Shown: positions 1 through 14,577 of the stretch, piece after piece
Position numbering within the stretch: the stretch's first letter is position 1
Layout of the letters: every line of letters begins with the position of its first letter
Source: Imbricaverruca yamaguchii
Taxonomy: Eukaryota > Arthropoda > Thecostraca > Neoverrucidae
Assembly (NCBI GenBank): GCA_034440575.1
Contig: JAOTOL010000977.1
Span: forward strand, 1 to 64,000
Reading direction: 5' to 3'
Length of the DNA: 64,000 nt
Made by a program: the position numbers and the translations under genes
Notes under the pieces: generated by a model
What the model saw: only the letters and a program-made list of their open reading frames with translations
Database searches by the model: none
What the model was told of the DNA's origin: nothing

Positions 1-420
1 AAATTGTCAGCCTGCTCCGACAAACTATTTTCCAGTTATAGCCTCCGGCATTGTTTTTTGTTTGTTTTAACAACGGAACGTTCAACGATAGTTATATCAT
101 CGATAATTAAGAGTAAGTGTGAGCATATTGTGCATCCCTGAGAAGAAAAATGACTACGAAAACATATCCATGGTATATCACCATTCTTCACGTGTGTTCC
201 GCTACTCCATGACCTCGTGAGCCTTTACCTTTGTGACCATTAGCCATTGACATTGATACATTTGACGGCAGAAATATAAGCAGCCCATGGTTGGCTATCA
301 AATAAAAGGATTATTACCTTTCAAATATTCCATCTAGATGTTCGTTCTTCATTACTTATTATGAGTTTACAGTTTCCAGAACGAACGTATTTCGAGTACT
401 TATTCCCTTGGACACCACGG
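1..420 (+). repeat. Diverged dispersed repeat, copy 1
   Basis: This stretch aligns by eye with about 4974-5420 in the same orientation. Shared landmarks in order are a GTCAG start, 'ttatagcctccggcatt' versus 'ttatggccttcggcatt', a following gttt(t)aac(a/g)acgga, a block rich in 'tgacc' and a 'gcggcgggaaataaaaatggg'-like segment near 275. The two copies differ at many bases and have small indels, so they are old. No open frame is conserved between them and I recognise no family; the outer limits are approximate. Confidence 0.5.
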
Positions 421-871
421 GAGATCCCGGGAAAACTTTTGTTTCACAAAAAATAGTGAAAGCTTCGTTTCCCCCAAAAAGTTACTGCATGGAATAGTGA
501 AAGTCAATACAACGAAGAATGGCTCTTAGATGTTCATGGGTTTTAGATATGACGTTTGAATAGAATACTTACGAGCTTCACTATACCGAAGTGCTGAGTG
601 GATATCCAAAAGTAACGAGATAAAGGTTATATTTTATTACTCTACGTTTCGGCCATGGGCCATCGTCAAAATTGATGAAAAAGCTCCAGCTTATAAAACT
701 GACAAAGGCTCGCGGAAGCAGCGCAAAAAACGTATGGAATACGCAGAAGCCTCCTCCAGAAGTGGTGCAGACTACTCACAGAAATTCCAACTGGGAAACA
801 AACTATGTCAAGAAGGAAAATCCAATATAAAGCCAACTGGAACTGGAATCAATACTTCAGGCACCCAGGGC

Positions 872-918
<47 letters not shown>

Positions 919-1984
919 GAGAAACACAGACAAGCTGCCACATTATAATGTCCACTCTTACTCAGGTCACCTACACAAATACAAATAGATACCCCGCTCG
1001 AAAGCAAACCGGAAGCAATGATAGGTGTCAAAATTGCCAAGTCCTCTGAGAAGCACAAACCATTGTTATATACATGTTGATACCCACACTCACGCACATA
1101 TATATAGACATATATCAAATATAACGCGTAATATATAGTATATATAATTCATGCTTATGTATATGTTATTGATATACCAATACGTCAGTATTTACGTGTT
1201 TAGTTGCTGAGTATGATTACGTATGTCTGAGATTCAAGGACCTTCAGATCAGCGTTATCCCTGGCTTTTGCTAGAATTTCTACTTTGAAGTTTGTGTTAG
1301 TGTCGGTGTCGCTGTATTCCGTGCTGGAATGTTTATTAATCATGTGTTCGCCTAAAAAAAGTTGTGTATGCGCTCCGAGGTCTGGCATCTCTAGGTTCTC
1401 ATTGTACTTATCCTTGATGCAAGGTTTAAAGCTACTCTGACATAAAAATGTTACACGACAGCGATTCCACTATATTTGTGTCTGCGTTTTTGTGTTTTCC
1501 TACCTACCTTTGAGCCCGTTGACACAGGTGCAGCGCTCTCCTCTCACCCGGCAAGGTATGGTGGCATTTCAGGGCTGAGCGTACTGGGTAAGACTTCGGT
1601 ATGGGTCTATAATTAGGCCTCCCTAACATGTTTAGATGAGACGAACGGATAGCTGCGTTTACCTGTCAACATGGCTGGTCGTCGACAAAATGAAGTCTCA
1701 TGTAAACATAGTTGGGATTGCTACCCATCGATGCTGACGTTGCCCACCTATCCTACCATTGTTCTGAGGATAACAGCACAAGCAGCGAAGAGTATCCGAT
1801 GTGCTGGATATCTGCTTTCAGGAAGGTCATCACGCGGCGGAACAGATCTGGACGATTAATCGTCCGGTTTTCCAGCGCGTCCGGCCGCCATTGCGTGCAA
1901 TGTTGTCACAGTCGCGCTACAGCTTCCACAGTGACTGCAGTCCAGAAATTGTACAGATAATTTGGAGAACAATGGTAAATCGAT
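421..1984. other. Gene-free stretch with (CT)n tract
   Basis: No gene is recognised. The stretch includes a pure (CT)n microsatellite at 876-916 and an AT-rich patch of ATATAT-type sequence at about 1095-1160. Short open frames across the CT tract translate only to Leu-Ser or Arg-Glu repeats and are not genes. Around 1670-1980 there are overlapping short frames in several phases, none of which resembles a known family. Confidence 0.6.
876..916. repeat. (CT)n microsatellite
   Basis: About 20 uninterrupted CT units, ending in CCGGAG. Confidence 0.95.
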
Positions 1985-2615
1985 TGCTGAGGTATTCCTT
2001 TAATTGTCTAACGCCAACTTAGTAGTAGTGCCCAGGTGGACAATTTATAGTATGGTTCCTACACTGAAGCTGCAATGCCCAACTTATTGCACTTGCACCA
2101 TAACGCACAACTACACAACCACTAACGTTGGCAGATATTTTGGTCAGACTAGTTCGTAGCTTTCGTACCTGTGGTGCACAGTTGCAGATGTCATCGACAT
2201 GTATGATGGCAGTTCGCAGGACGGTGCTATGCTCCCAATATTAAAGGTGTCATTTTGAAAATTGATGGACATCAGGTGACTGCCATGACCAATCTGTGCG
2301 TATGAAAACGTGTTCCAAAATGTCTAGATTTGGGTGAGAAACAATACACAGCTGGAACTAATTGTGCAAAATGACTTTAACAAGGAACTGCTGGGGGCAT
2401 ATGCGTCTTGACTGATAGTAGGCTTTGGATAGTAGAGTGGATAATGGATGGTGATATTGTGCAAAAGTTGAACCTTGCCTAGCTCGCAAGCAGTTTGCTA
2501 CAGAGTTGCTTGCTGAATGCTTTATTTCATCAGACATTATGACGGACAATGGACGGCGGCCTGTCACGTGACTAGAGTGCCCGGCTGCTCGCCCAACTCA
2601 ATATGGCTTCAACCC
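1985..2615 (+). repeat. Dispersed repeat, plus-oriented copy of an inverted pair
   Basis: This is the plus-strand copy of a roughly 630-bp repeat whose other copy lies inverted at about 5975-6595. Matching landmarks in order are 'cccaggtggacaatttata', 'aggcacaactacacaacca'-like sequence, 'ggcacagttgcag', 'gtctagatttgggt'-like sequence, 'aaaatgactttaacaagga', a TCACGTGAC core, and 'gctgctcgcccaactcaata' at the far end. Divergence is moderate with several indels. No coding frame survives in both copies, so this looks like a non-autonomous element or a decayed transposon of unrecognised type. Ends are approximate. Confidence 0.6.
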
Positions 2616-4189
2616 CACAGCAGCCTGACAGTCGGACGTTGTCGACAATTCGTCGGCGACATCCAGCTGCCAGCGGCGGCGAGTCGAGGGTGACTGGAGC
2701 CGGGGGCGGGATCTCACCTCCACGGGTCGGTAGCCGCACACCGTCACCATCCAACAGGCACACCGGCTGATGGGCCACCCAACAGGCGCATCCGGCTGAT
2801 GGAACAGTCAGCCGACAGACAGCGCGCCGCATTGCAGAACAAACACTCCACTCGACCACCGGTGCTGTCAGGGAGGCCGGCCGGCGTCGGCCGGCACGGC
2901 GCAGGCTTCTGCCCCGAGGCTGGGTCAAGTGCAGCCTGTCGAGTCGGAACACGTGCACGTATAGGTACAGCCATAATTTCTGCTGCTTTGATGTCATTAA
3001 GCTAGAGTCAGAACCACATTAGTTGCGTATTTATCCACTCTCGGATATCAATATCACCATCACCTCTTTGCTAACAATTGTTGTCCGGTTCTTGCACTCG
3101 AGTGCGATCGGGCTGAGTGCATTCAAATTGGTAAATGAATGAATGTTTTTTCTACGATATTTCATGGCTAATCTATATCATTACATGCGCCCTAAAAACC
3201 TAATCACACACACACACTATATCATTGCACAATATCTTCCCTGTAAAATTATGTTTTCAACTTGGGTTCCCTTAACTGTCCGCCATTTTCCTACCTTTGT
3301 AATAATAAGTTTCCACTCTGAAATCCAAGTCAATTATTGGCTTCCGGAATCCTGAATATTGCTTCTTGCTTTGCTTGATTGCAAGTTTTCGAGGCGTGTG
3401 GTGCAGTTTGGGGATAGTGGACGGCAGACCGTGATAAGGCTACGTTGGAAACTCCTCAGCACAATAATGTTGCTTATAAACAATATGTTCCTTCGTTGAC
3501 CGATTTCCCGTTTCAGGCTAACCACGATGTGAGAGAATAAAACCGGTATATATTGCGGCGTATCGGTGTATTGAAGGTTGCTACACTTCGAACACAGTTT
3601 TGTCATCACCTTGCCGTGCAACATAACATGGGATATATCAGTACGTGGTTTCCTTCACTGGACACAGTAAAGCAACATAAAATATACACAAAGATCTACC
3701 TCTGGAATCACCAAGAATAAGGCAAGACAAGTTGAGAAAAAAGTGTTTAAAAAATACCGAGACCATTTTCCCATGCATCGGGGCATGGTCTGAAAGTGAA
3801 CTTAGCTGTATGTCAGTATTGCCATGACCGCTTCGGGAATTGGCTGTTAGCAAAAGGAGAGATATGCTCTCTTGGAGTTTGCAAATATAGTATGCATAGC
3901 AGTAAGGATATTCGGTTGAACTCTTAGCCAGTTAGTGCACGTCGTCGATCACGACAAGTTCCTGGCAGGTCAGATCTCCGGATTTCTAAATGTATTACTG
4001 TTTAATTAGTAGCCTGCAGATGGTCTTCACTGTTGCTCTTCGGTGACTGTGCATAGGTTGATGTAGCTGTGCGCACATCAAAACGTTCGGCGGTAAGTCA
4101 TGCAACATGATATGGTTTTGAGTATGTCCACGGCCTTCCTTCCGATGAATGTCACTAATTTCCAGGTGTACTTTTATCGAATAATTGTT
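2616..4189. other. Gene-free stretch with GC-rich patch
   Basis: About 2616-2960 is conspicuously GC- and CpG-rich, with GGCCGGCC-like words and a GGGGGCGGG box near 2700. It could be a CpG island or an old coding remnant, but no reading frame there resembles a known protein. The rest, to 4189, is AT-rich and has no recognised feature. Confidence 0.5.
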
Positions 4190-4460
4190 CTCTCTCCCCA
4201 CCCTTTATCTCTCTCTTTTCTTCTCTTTTTTCTCTCTCTCGCTCTCTCTCTCTCTCTCTATCTCTCTCTTTCTCTCCCTGTCCCTCTCTACCCCTCTCCC
4301 CTCTCTCTCTTCATTTATCCTTTCTTCTTTCTCCTCCTTCTGTCTTTCTCTCTCCTTTTTCTTTCTTCTCTCTATATGTTCCCTCTCTATGTTCGTTTTC
4401 TACGTTCTTCCTTTCTCTCTATGTTCTATCTCTGTATTATATCTTACTCCCTCTGCAATT
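4190..4460. repeat. Pyrimidine-rich simple sequence
   Basis: Almost pure C/T on the plus strand, made of degenerate (CT)n, CTTT and CCCT runs with occasional A. The Ser/Leu/Phe-rich open frames here are low-complexity translations. Confidence 0.85.
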
Positions 4461-4973
4461 ACATGGACACCTTGGTACGACCCTGTGATAATTCTTTGAA
4501 ATAATGATACAAGGTGTCTGTGAAAAAAGAACAATGTATTAGTCTTATTCCCTTGCATGTGCGTGAGGAATTGTCCCTCTATGGCGTTTGGGAATGCTAT
4601 GGGTTGTTCTAGTGAAGCTGCGGAATTGTCTGCGTTAGCAGAGCGGATTGAATGTCATCGCATTCCTAAACCACTTGAAATGGAGCAGTCGGTATCTGCT
4701 GAGCCAAAGCTCGCTGTGCTCCGGGTATGGCCCCCCGGGGACATGCTGGTGATAATCTCTGTACGCGCCAGCGTCACGTCACCGGACGGAGGTGTTCCAC
4801 ACCTGACCGCCACTGTGCACACTATCGGATACAGGAACTTTTCCCCGTGATGTGCTGGTGGCCGGTGCGTTCCTCGACAGATCGACCAATTTACTTCACC
4901 CCATAGATTTTGATTGAGACCAAAATTTGCTCGCATGGTAGCATTCAGCTTTGAATACGCCTGTGCAACATTC
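4461..4973. other. Gene-free stretch
   Basis: Mixed-composition sequence with two overlapping frames of about 90 codons on opposite strands at 4557-4936. Neither resembles a known protein and neither shows splice or codon signals I would trust. Confidence 0.5.
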
Positions 4974-5420
4974 AGTCAGATTCGGCCAAACATTTCTTAG
5001 TTATGGCCTTCGGCATTCTCGATTAGGTAAAATATCATAGGTTAGTTTAACGACGGAAATCTCAACACAGAGGAGCGGAAAGGATGCAAAATGATATATG
5101 TTTCAGAAGAAAATAGGTGAGCTGAAACATTCTCGAAATACAATATTGATATGATACTCCCTATATATAATCTTGCGACCTCACAATCTCGTGTATTGGT
5201 GACCTCCGTGACCTGTACTCCTTAAAATTGACAAATTTTGCGGCGGGAAATAAAAATGGGCTTGATTTCACTGACCAGACAACACAATTTTACCATGCGT
5301 TCCTGGTAAAACATTTGATATCTAATGTCCAATCCTCCTTTATGAATTTTTGCGATTTTCAGTTTTCCGGGCAGGACGGATTTCGTGTAAGGTTTCTTTA
5401 ATTGGAAATCTACATGAGGT
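4974..5420 (+). repeat. Diverged dispersed repeat, copy 2
   Basis: Direct-oriented partner of the repeat at 1-420, sharing the 'ggccttcggcatt', 'gttagtttaacgacgga' and 'gcggcgggaaataaaaatgg' landmarks. It is diverged and has no coding content. Confidence 0.5.
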
Positions 5421-5974
5421 TGAACAAGTACATACAGACATATGATTGGAAAACTTTTTTCTAAGAAAAAGGAACATTCATATCTTTTTAATGCGTATCC
5501 TTATGTTTCCCTTCAAAACTATCACGAATTTCAATGTCACTAATTACCGATAGGGCACCGATGGGTTTATTTACGCGTAGCGATGCAATGGTACTTCGGA
5601 ACAATTGGCATGTATTGAGTAACATCAAACATGGAAACAATGCAGCCTGACCTTATTTGAATCAGGTTATATTACCTACATATTGCATTTGGCGCGATAG
5701 TTAGGTACCTATAACACACGTGATAATCACTTGTGTCAGCGATGGGTGTTTAGCCAGTTTATCATTTGTACGACAGGAAACCCATTGCATCTCTGTGGAC
5801 TGTTGATTGTTATGTTTAAAGGCAAATAAAGGACGATGTGTTTGTCTCGCCAAATGCCTCCCTCCCGCCCCACCCGTACTCTTTTCTTCATAACCGAACT
5901 TCCAATCCGTATATATCTCGCAAATTTAGTGATTTTTTTTTGCCACGTGAATTGAGTGAGTTGCCACGTTGACT
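5421..5974. other. Gene-free stretch
   Basis: AT-rich single-copy-looking sequence. Nothing recognised. Confidence 0.5.
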
Positions 5975-6595
5975 GAAGTCCATATTGAGTTGGGCGAGCA
6001 GCCGGGCACACATGTCACGTGACGAGGCCGCCGCCTATTGCCTGTCGGTAAAGTCTGATGAAATACAACAACCAGCAAGCAGCTCGGAGCAACTATTGCG
6101 AGCTAGGCAAGGTTGACTTTTTGTAAACTATCACCATCCACTCATCCACTTTGCTATACAAAGTCGACTATCACTAAAGACATATGACCCAAGGACTCCT
6201 TGTTAAAGTCATTTTGTATGATTAGTTCCAACTCTGTTGTTTTCCACCCAAATCTAGACTTTTTGGGACACGTTTTTGATATGCATATATTGCTCATGGT
6301 AATCACTTGATGTACAGCCATTTTTTCAAAATGATACCTTAATGTTTGGAGCCCGTGAGCTGGCTATACATGTCGAGTGTCATTCTGCAACTGTGCCACA
6401 CAGGTAGGAAAAGCTTCGAACAGTCTGACCCATATAATTGACTGCCAACGTGAATGGTTGTGTAGTTGTGCCTTATGGTGCCAGGTGTACGAAGCTGGTC
6501 ATTTACAGCTGTAGTGCAGGAACACACTATAAATTGTCCATCTGGGTACTACTACCAGTTGGTGTTAAGACATTTTAAACGTATTATTAACTACC
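5975..6595 (-). repeat. Dispersed repeat, inverted partner
   Basis: Reverse-complement copy of the repeat at 1985-2615. On the minus strand it runs from the 'cccagatggacaatttata' end to the 'gctgctcgcccaactcaata' end. About 3.4 kb separates the two copies. Mutations and indels distinguish them throughout, so this is an old pair rather than a recent palindromic duplication. Confidence 0.6.
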
Positions 6596-6828
6596 ACCAT
6601 CGTCCACCTGTGGCTACACACTTACACAGCGTAAGTTTCTCAATCCGGTGAGCAATAATTGTCGTGGGGAAGCACCGTGGCGACCGTGGTCGCCCGGGGA
6701 CTATTGAACTCAGGAAGGTACACATCGCGAACTTGCGTAAACAGTGGCGCCTGTAATTCTTTGGTAGTTAGCGCGATGGCGCACCGCAACTTTGCTCAGT
6801 CGACGCCTAATGAGACCAACGGCGGTGA

Positions 6829-8854
<2,026 letters not shown>

Positions 8855-9708
8855 TTAACCCGTTCCGTCTCCGATCAGATACTCACACCCCGCATCGGGG
8901 GGGGGGTAGTAACCCCATCTAAAATCCAAACTAAGCGTCACACGAAAACGAAAGAGGTGTCATCGTAAAGCGCTCGGCATGCAGAGCCCGGATCCACCCC
9001 GAATAGTACAATTTCTCCCCAAAATAACGTCACTAGATGGGCTACATTTTCACGGCTTTTCAAGACTTACATTATGTTTTTGGCTCTGGGGACTTCATTT
9101 CGGGGATATTTGAGGAAAAAATATTTGGAATCAGAAAAGGACAGCGAAATCGACCCGGACCATATATTTGTTTGGCCCTCCAAAATAAAAATTTCTTCTT
9201 TTCTTAATTACAAAATTTTAAGTTCAAGTTTTCTTTGCATTTCTTTTTGTAATAGGTAGAGCAGACCGATAAACGTTGTTGGAAGTCAACAACGTTTCTC
9301 GGTCTGCTCTACACATGTCTCTGATAAAAAATGCTTACTTTAGACAGAATCATCGATTTGAACTCTAATTGGCAAATATGCAACATTAATATGTAGTAAA
9401 AGACGGAGAAATGAAAAATTCCTCTCGTACGTTTTGTTGTATCCCTAAGGATAGGCAAATGCTGAAAATGCCATTAGAATATCTGTATCCGTTAAAGCGT
9501 GATGAATGGTTGAACATTTTTGGAGGTGACTTCACTTGACCTTGACTAACTCGTTGACCCTAGATGACCTGACTTCAAAATTTTTAAACAGCATGAGATA
9601 TTGATGTGGGAAAAGGTGTGCCAAATTTTGGTGCGCTGTTGCGCGCCATTCGTTCAATCCGCGAAAAACCTGAGGGGGTTGAGGACCCCCCGAGACGGCG
9701 CGGGTTAA
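8855..9708 (+). mobile_element. TTAA-flanked non-autonomous DNA element, family 1, copy 1
   Basis: The element begins TTAA-CCCGTTCCGTCTCCG and ends CGAGACGGCGCGGG-TTAA. The ends form imperfect terminal inverted repeats of about 14 bp abutting TTAA on both sides, as expected for piggyBac-type insertion. Just inside lie G-tract/C-tract subterminal palindromes, such as 'ctgagggggttgaggaccccc' near 9669. A 26-nt-arm hairpin sits at 9256-9312. No transposase frame is present, so it is a MITE-like deletion derivative. Other copies are at 20255-21109 (inside the duplication) and 44775-45597 (an independent insertion in a LINE). The piggyBac attribution rests on TTAA and CCC-starting ends only. Confidence 0.7.
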
Positions 9709-10514
9709 CATAGGTCCCATATCAGACACTGGACGAAGCTGCCTTTGGCTTCATGAAGCTGATATTTTTACACTGACTTGAGCCACACATTTGGGTTTTT
9801 ACTTTTCGTTACAATTATGTCCTCGGCGTTGTGACTGTCTGCCTCAGGCTCCAACTTCGTGATTTTTGCTGCTGGCTGGATTCGTTACTATAAAAAATGT
9901 GAGTCCTAAAATTTGAAATATGTACAGCTAACCTTAGAGTGATCTCGTAAATGTGATTCAACGTGCTGGTCAGATTTGTGGGAAAGTGTTTCAGTACTAT
10001 AGTTATGGAAGTGACTAAGAGAATGTGACCAATTATTTCTGTTTGAAATGTTTTCTTTTCAGCTTGCAAGCAGTTGGTAGCCTGCTTTTAGATTAAATAT
10101 AATCAAAAGTAAAACTCGAAAGTAACAATTTTGGAATTAAAATATAACTTAACGCAACTCATCTGAACCTTCGTCATAAGAATAAATGGAAGAATTAAGG
10201 TTTCTCTATAAACGTTCCCTCTTAAAAACATACCCTGACACAACCTCAACTATCCTACCCTCTTTTGTTCTGTTTTATGTGGGTAAAATGTGTGTAAAAC
10301 ATGTCTCGTGAACACATCAGGTCACAATGATGTGAATACGCCTTAACCTTGGAAACGGCTTATGTACATATAAAATATTAAACACATACAATAGCCGAGC
10401 AATGTAGATTATCAAACAAACCTCAATCTACTGATACTTTATTCAATAGGCTTCAACATATGGGGGATCGGTGGTGAGCCACGCCATCCTACTATACAAG
10501 TGACCCATCAATAT
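9709..10514. other. Block A, spacer between two TTAA elements
   Basis: AT-rich sequence with no recognised gene, repeated at 21110-21916. Confidence 0.6.
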
Positions 10515-11426
10515 TTAAGAGGCGCAGGTCCGGGGGGCAGATATCAGCCCCCTGCGGGGTATCCTAATTTGCCGCCATCCTAATCGGGCTAGCAAGGTCA
10601 AACCTCCCATGGTTGCTCATTCGTCTTTTCCGCATATCCTCATACATTTTTAACCTTGGGTCATCTCAGGTCAGGTCATCAGGTGAGGCGTAGTGACCCA
10701 ACATCCCTTGGAGTTCTAGGTGGCATAACTTCCACAATAATTGGGCGATTGATTTCAAACTTATATCACGTCATGATCTCATCAGGGACCATAATATATG
10801 TCGTTTTTTTCGTGGCATTGACCTGAGGTCAGGTCGCGGCAATCGGTTCCCCTACCATAGGGCTATGGTAAAATATACTAATGTTTCCTGGTTACATATT
10901 TGCTCTCGGAATGACCTCACAACGGTTCTGGCGTGTAGTTGGCAGCTATGCTTAATGTTACCGCTGATATTTGTGCTCAATTACCTCACCAAGGTCATCT
11001 GAGGTCACCTGAGATTACTAGCACATTGCTGTGCATTATATCTAAGTGCATTGAGTTAGAAGGCTCAAATTACCGCCATTGTGCTTGTATCGTCAAGACG
11101 TGTCGATTGATACATTACATACCCTCCCTAGGCTACTTCATGACCTTGGCCTGAGGTCATAGTTACGGAGTAAGAAGTATCCCTGCTTGGACACGTAGTT
11201 GGCGCCTCGATTGTTCTCTGTGAATCGAATAACGTTCGCCGTTTGTTTCTATTTGTTACAGGTCCTGATAATATGTGTCAATATCTGAGTGTCCCACCCG
11301 ATCTCGTCGAAATTGACCTATGATGACCCAGTGACCCGAGTATTGACCTGAGTGAAAAAAAAGCAGATCGGCGGACCTGAGCGGATCGGCGAAGTTGGTG
11401 CGGACCGTCGGACGTGCGAGTGTTAA
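10515..11426 (+). mobile_element. TTAA-flanked non-autonomous DNA element, family 2, copy 1
   Basis: Bounded by TTAA (10515-10518) and TTAA (11423-11426). The left end reads GAGGCGCAGGTCCGGGGGG; the right end, reverse-complemented, reads CACTCGCACGTCCGACGG. Inside the left end is the near-palindrome GGGGGGCAGATATCAGCCCCC. The interior carries many AGGTCA/TGACCT half-sites and no transposase. Copies are at 21917-22829 (duplication) and, inverted and diverged, at 50322-51300. The subterminal word CTGAGGGGGCAG seen in the 50322-51300 copy is shared with family 1, so both may use the same transposase. Confidence 0.7.
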
Positions 11427-14400
11427 GGTTGCAGGGCCAGTAAAATAAGTGTTAACAAGTAGGATTGCTTAATAAGATACGTGACAACAACTCTTCTAGT
11501 TATTGCATGTCCTGCGAATCAATTTATGACATAATTCACTTTGAGTTCCTTTCTATGGATGAGAAGACAGAACTGCCTTCGTAGGTTGCCCACTGAGATA
11601 CAATGAATCCTGATGAATGTGCCTTTGTTTTGGGGATCCCAGTATGGGGGAACCCATCCTGATCTGCATGATATCTCGCAAATAGAATTCTGGCTGTGCC
11701 ACATTGGAATGCAATTATGGAAGAAAGCTGCTTCCTTGTATATGTAAGAGATGCCTTGTAGCTGCTTAGAATGCTTGATGAGTAAAATATGCGCTGATGG
11801 ACAGATGCCCTGACAACAAATAAACTACTTTTCCAGTAAAAAGATGCGCTGGCAAAATCTTTGCCTTTCTTTCAAATTGGTAGCTGGCGGGAAAGGACAT
11901 TACATGCTGCACTACAACACGCTCACCGAAGGCTTAATTTCGCAAGAATTTGCAAGCGGGTCAGTTCACTTGTTTACTGAAATTAATATATTCTTCACAT
12001 TAGGGGCTAAATTCAATTACCATATCGACAGACTACAGCTTTTGACAATGGCTAATGTAGAAAAAGATTGCGCATACACAGCACGTTGTTACCTACAAAT
12101 ATACATGTGGGCATGCCTCACAACCCAGGATCAGGCCATGATTTAGGATTTCGTTTGAGGAAAACTACCGGCAAAATGTCTTCATGGATGAGATACCCTG
12201 CTTGAAGTAACGAAAATGAGGATGCAATGTTCTAATACCTATTTATGTGCCCATTGCCACGTAAAATTACATCCTTCAGATGATTTCGACTTCAATTTCA
12301 AGATAATTTTACTCCAGATAACTAGCTGTTTTTTATGGAGGAGCATGACATCGCCCCCCTCCCCCAGACTTGATCACCAATGATGATGGATTCTGCCTCG
12401 AATTTCCACCCCACCCCTAACCACAAAAAGGTGCAATGCCTTTGCCTTATTTTCGCTTTCATACAAACAACTTCGACTTTCTAGCTTTTATATTCGTGGC
12501 TTTGGATTTAGTTCCGATCTTTTGGAATCAACCCTTCGCATTATTTAACTAACGTTTTCAACTGTTGGCTCTAGCCTCTTTTTGGTTTGGTCTTTGAAGG
12601 CATGAATGTGGCACCATCTAGGTTTGCTTTAGCTGTTCAGCTTCAGATGCAGTCTTGGCTTCATTCATCTTACTATGGTTTCTGCTTTGATGAGGTCAAT
12701 GACCTGGCTCCATCTCCATGCCTAGCTCTGATCAATAAATCCACCCCCACAAAACATTTTGTGGTAAATTGACAATTGGCTCATCTTTTCACTTAATCTA
12801 ACTATATTCGCAGGTTTCTGTCATTTATATTTCACTGATGCAGCACTTTAATCACATGTAGAGCCAGAGGCGGATCCGAAAGCCAAGCTTGGGGCTAAAT
12901 TCAAAAACGTTCCTCCAGTTTCCAAACAGCCATCGGATTTTAACCGGATACAGTAGTCGGATCTGCTTAAGGCAATACTTATGTCATGAAATGTTATTAG
13001 ACTTGAAGAATATGATATTTTACTGACTGCAAAAGCTAGGCAAAATCGGCCTCCTTGGACGAGGAACATGGCTCCCTTGCCCGTCCTTGGATCCGCCAGT
13101 TTGCATAATTTTTTTTTCTCAAGTGTCCTCAGATATATTGACTAAATTTTGGCAGATACGATCAATTATCCAAGAGTTTAAGAGGATGCAATCTAAACGT
13201 TGATATTTTATTTGGTTAGTTTATGGTACATTTCATAAACCTTCAACTGAGGAAACATCTGATGCAGTGCGAAAAAGAAGTGCTTGACGAGTAGGTTTAA
13301 GTGCCAGGTCTACATGAGGTAAAACCAATACTGTATAAGCAGGATAGGTATAGGACCCGAATAGAAAGTGATCCTGCATCATTAGAAGTCAGCTTTCTGG
13401 TGTGTAAGCACCAACCTAGAAGCATACCGGAGGTAAACTACTTCCACGATTGACCGTCAACACATAATAAAATGGGGGCAACGTTTATCAGAATAGTTGA
13501 TGCTATTTATACGCGCTTATGTCTTCAGGGGGCCTTTGCATTCATTTCCTGGTCCATATTTCCTCTCAGTACTTAAAGCCGCTTGCTGAACATCTATTTC
13601 TCCTACAGTAGCACTCATTTCCTCAGCTCCTTATTGAAGGTATATTGCACGTGTTGTAAGCTGATGTAACCTAACCTACACCTATGCGTAAATTATTAAC
13701 CTTACATGGACCTACTGATAGTTGACCCGATTGTGCTAAACGATGGTGATGGTGATGGTGTGAAGCGTGAGAATGGGATGGTGATGGTGATGGAATGGAT
13801 AGTTGCTGACAAAGATGATTGATAGTTCATCCTAATTGATGCGATCAACTATCTGCTGGTGTATGCTAGGTTGGTTTGTAGCACTTTATGTAGCATGTAA
13901 CAATGGTCCGGGGAAATAAGTGTCACATTAGGGGAAATAATTCCTTGACATTTGTGCTTAAGTGCTTGTTGGCAACCCAGGTTGCAATGTGTTGAGATTT
14001 AATTGGGAATCAGTGAGGAAAACCAGTCAGGTTCTGGCTGTCTAATTTGAAAATACGACGGTCTTGCCCGCTTGCATCCCAGTTAAATGGAAACCTGAGA
14101 ATAAACACTAGAAAGAAGGGTCTGGCTGAGTTCTGGATAAATGGACGCAAGTGCTTCACTAAATATCGTCCGAAGTATATGACATGCTATGCATGATAAC
14201 ACTTCCAAACCCTTGTTTCCTTATCAGACCCATATTCAACACTCTTCGGCAGTTACATACCTGTCTGTAAATTGACACCTATCCCCCCAGCATATTTCCC
14301 AACCAACGAGTCATGCACATAATTCTCCACACGCAGCCACGTTGAAAAAAAAACAAAACATTCAGGTTTAAATTCCTAAATTTCCTTCGGGAGGGACATA

Positions 14401-14577
14401 TTGGTCGGCGGGGCGCTTCGGCAGAAAAATTCGTAAAGCGAAAGGTGTGGAGTATACCGGAGCACAATGAAGGGTGCTTTTTCGTCTCCAAGTATTCCTC
14501 TTAGAGGCGTCTATCCCTCGTAGTCCTTGACGAATGAAAAATCAGTCGAGCGGCAGGGGAAGGAGTGCACTCGAGCC
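11427..14577. other. Block A, right part: no gene recognised
   Basis: AT-rich sequence with a short GATGGT-type repeat at about 13742-13798 and a poly-A interruption near 14345. Short open frames (up to about 100 codons at 11844-12146) have no recognisable homology. The final kilobase (13589-14577) exists three times in the window, at 24990-25980 and 29135-30118 as well. Confidence 0.55.
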
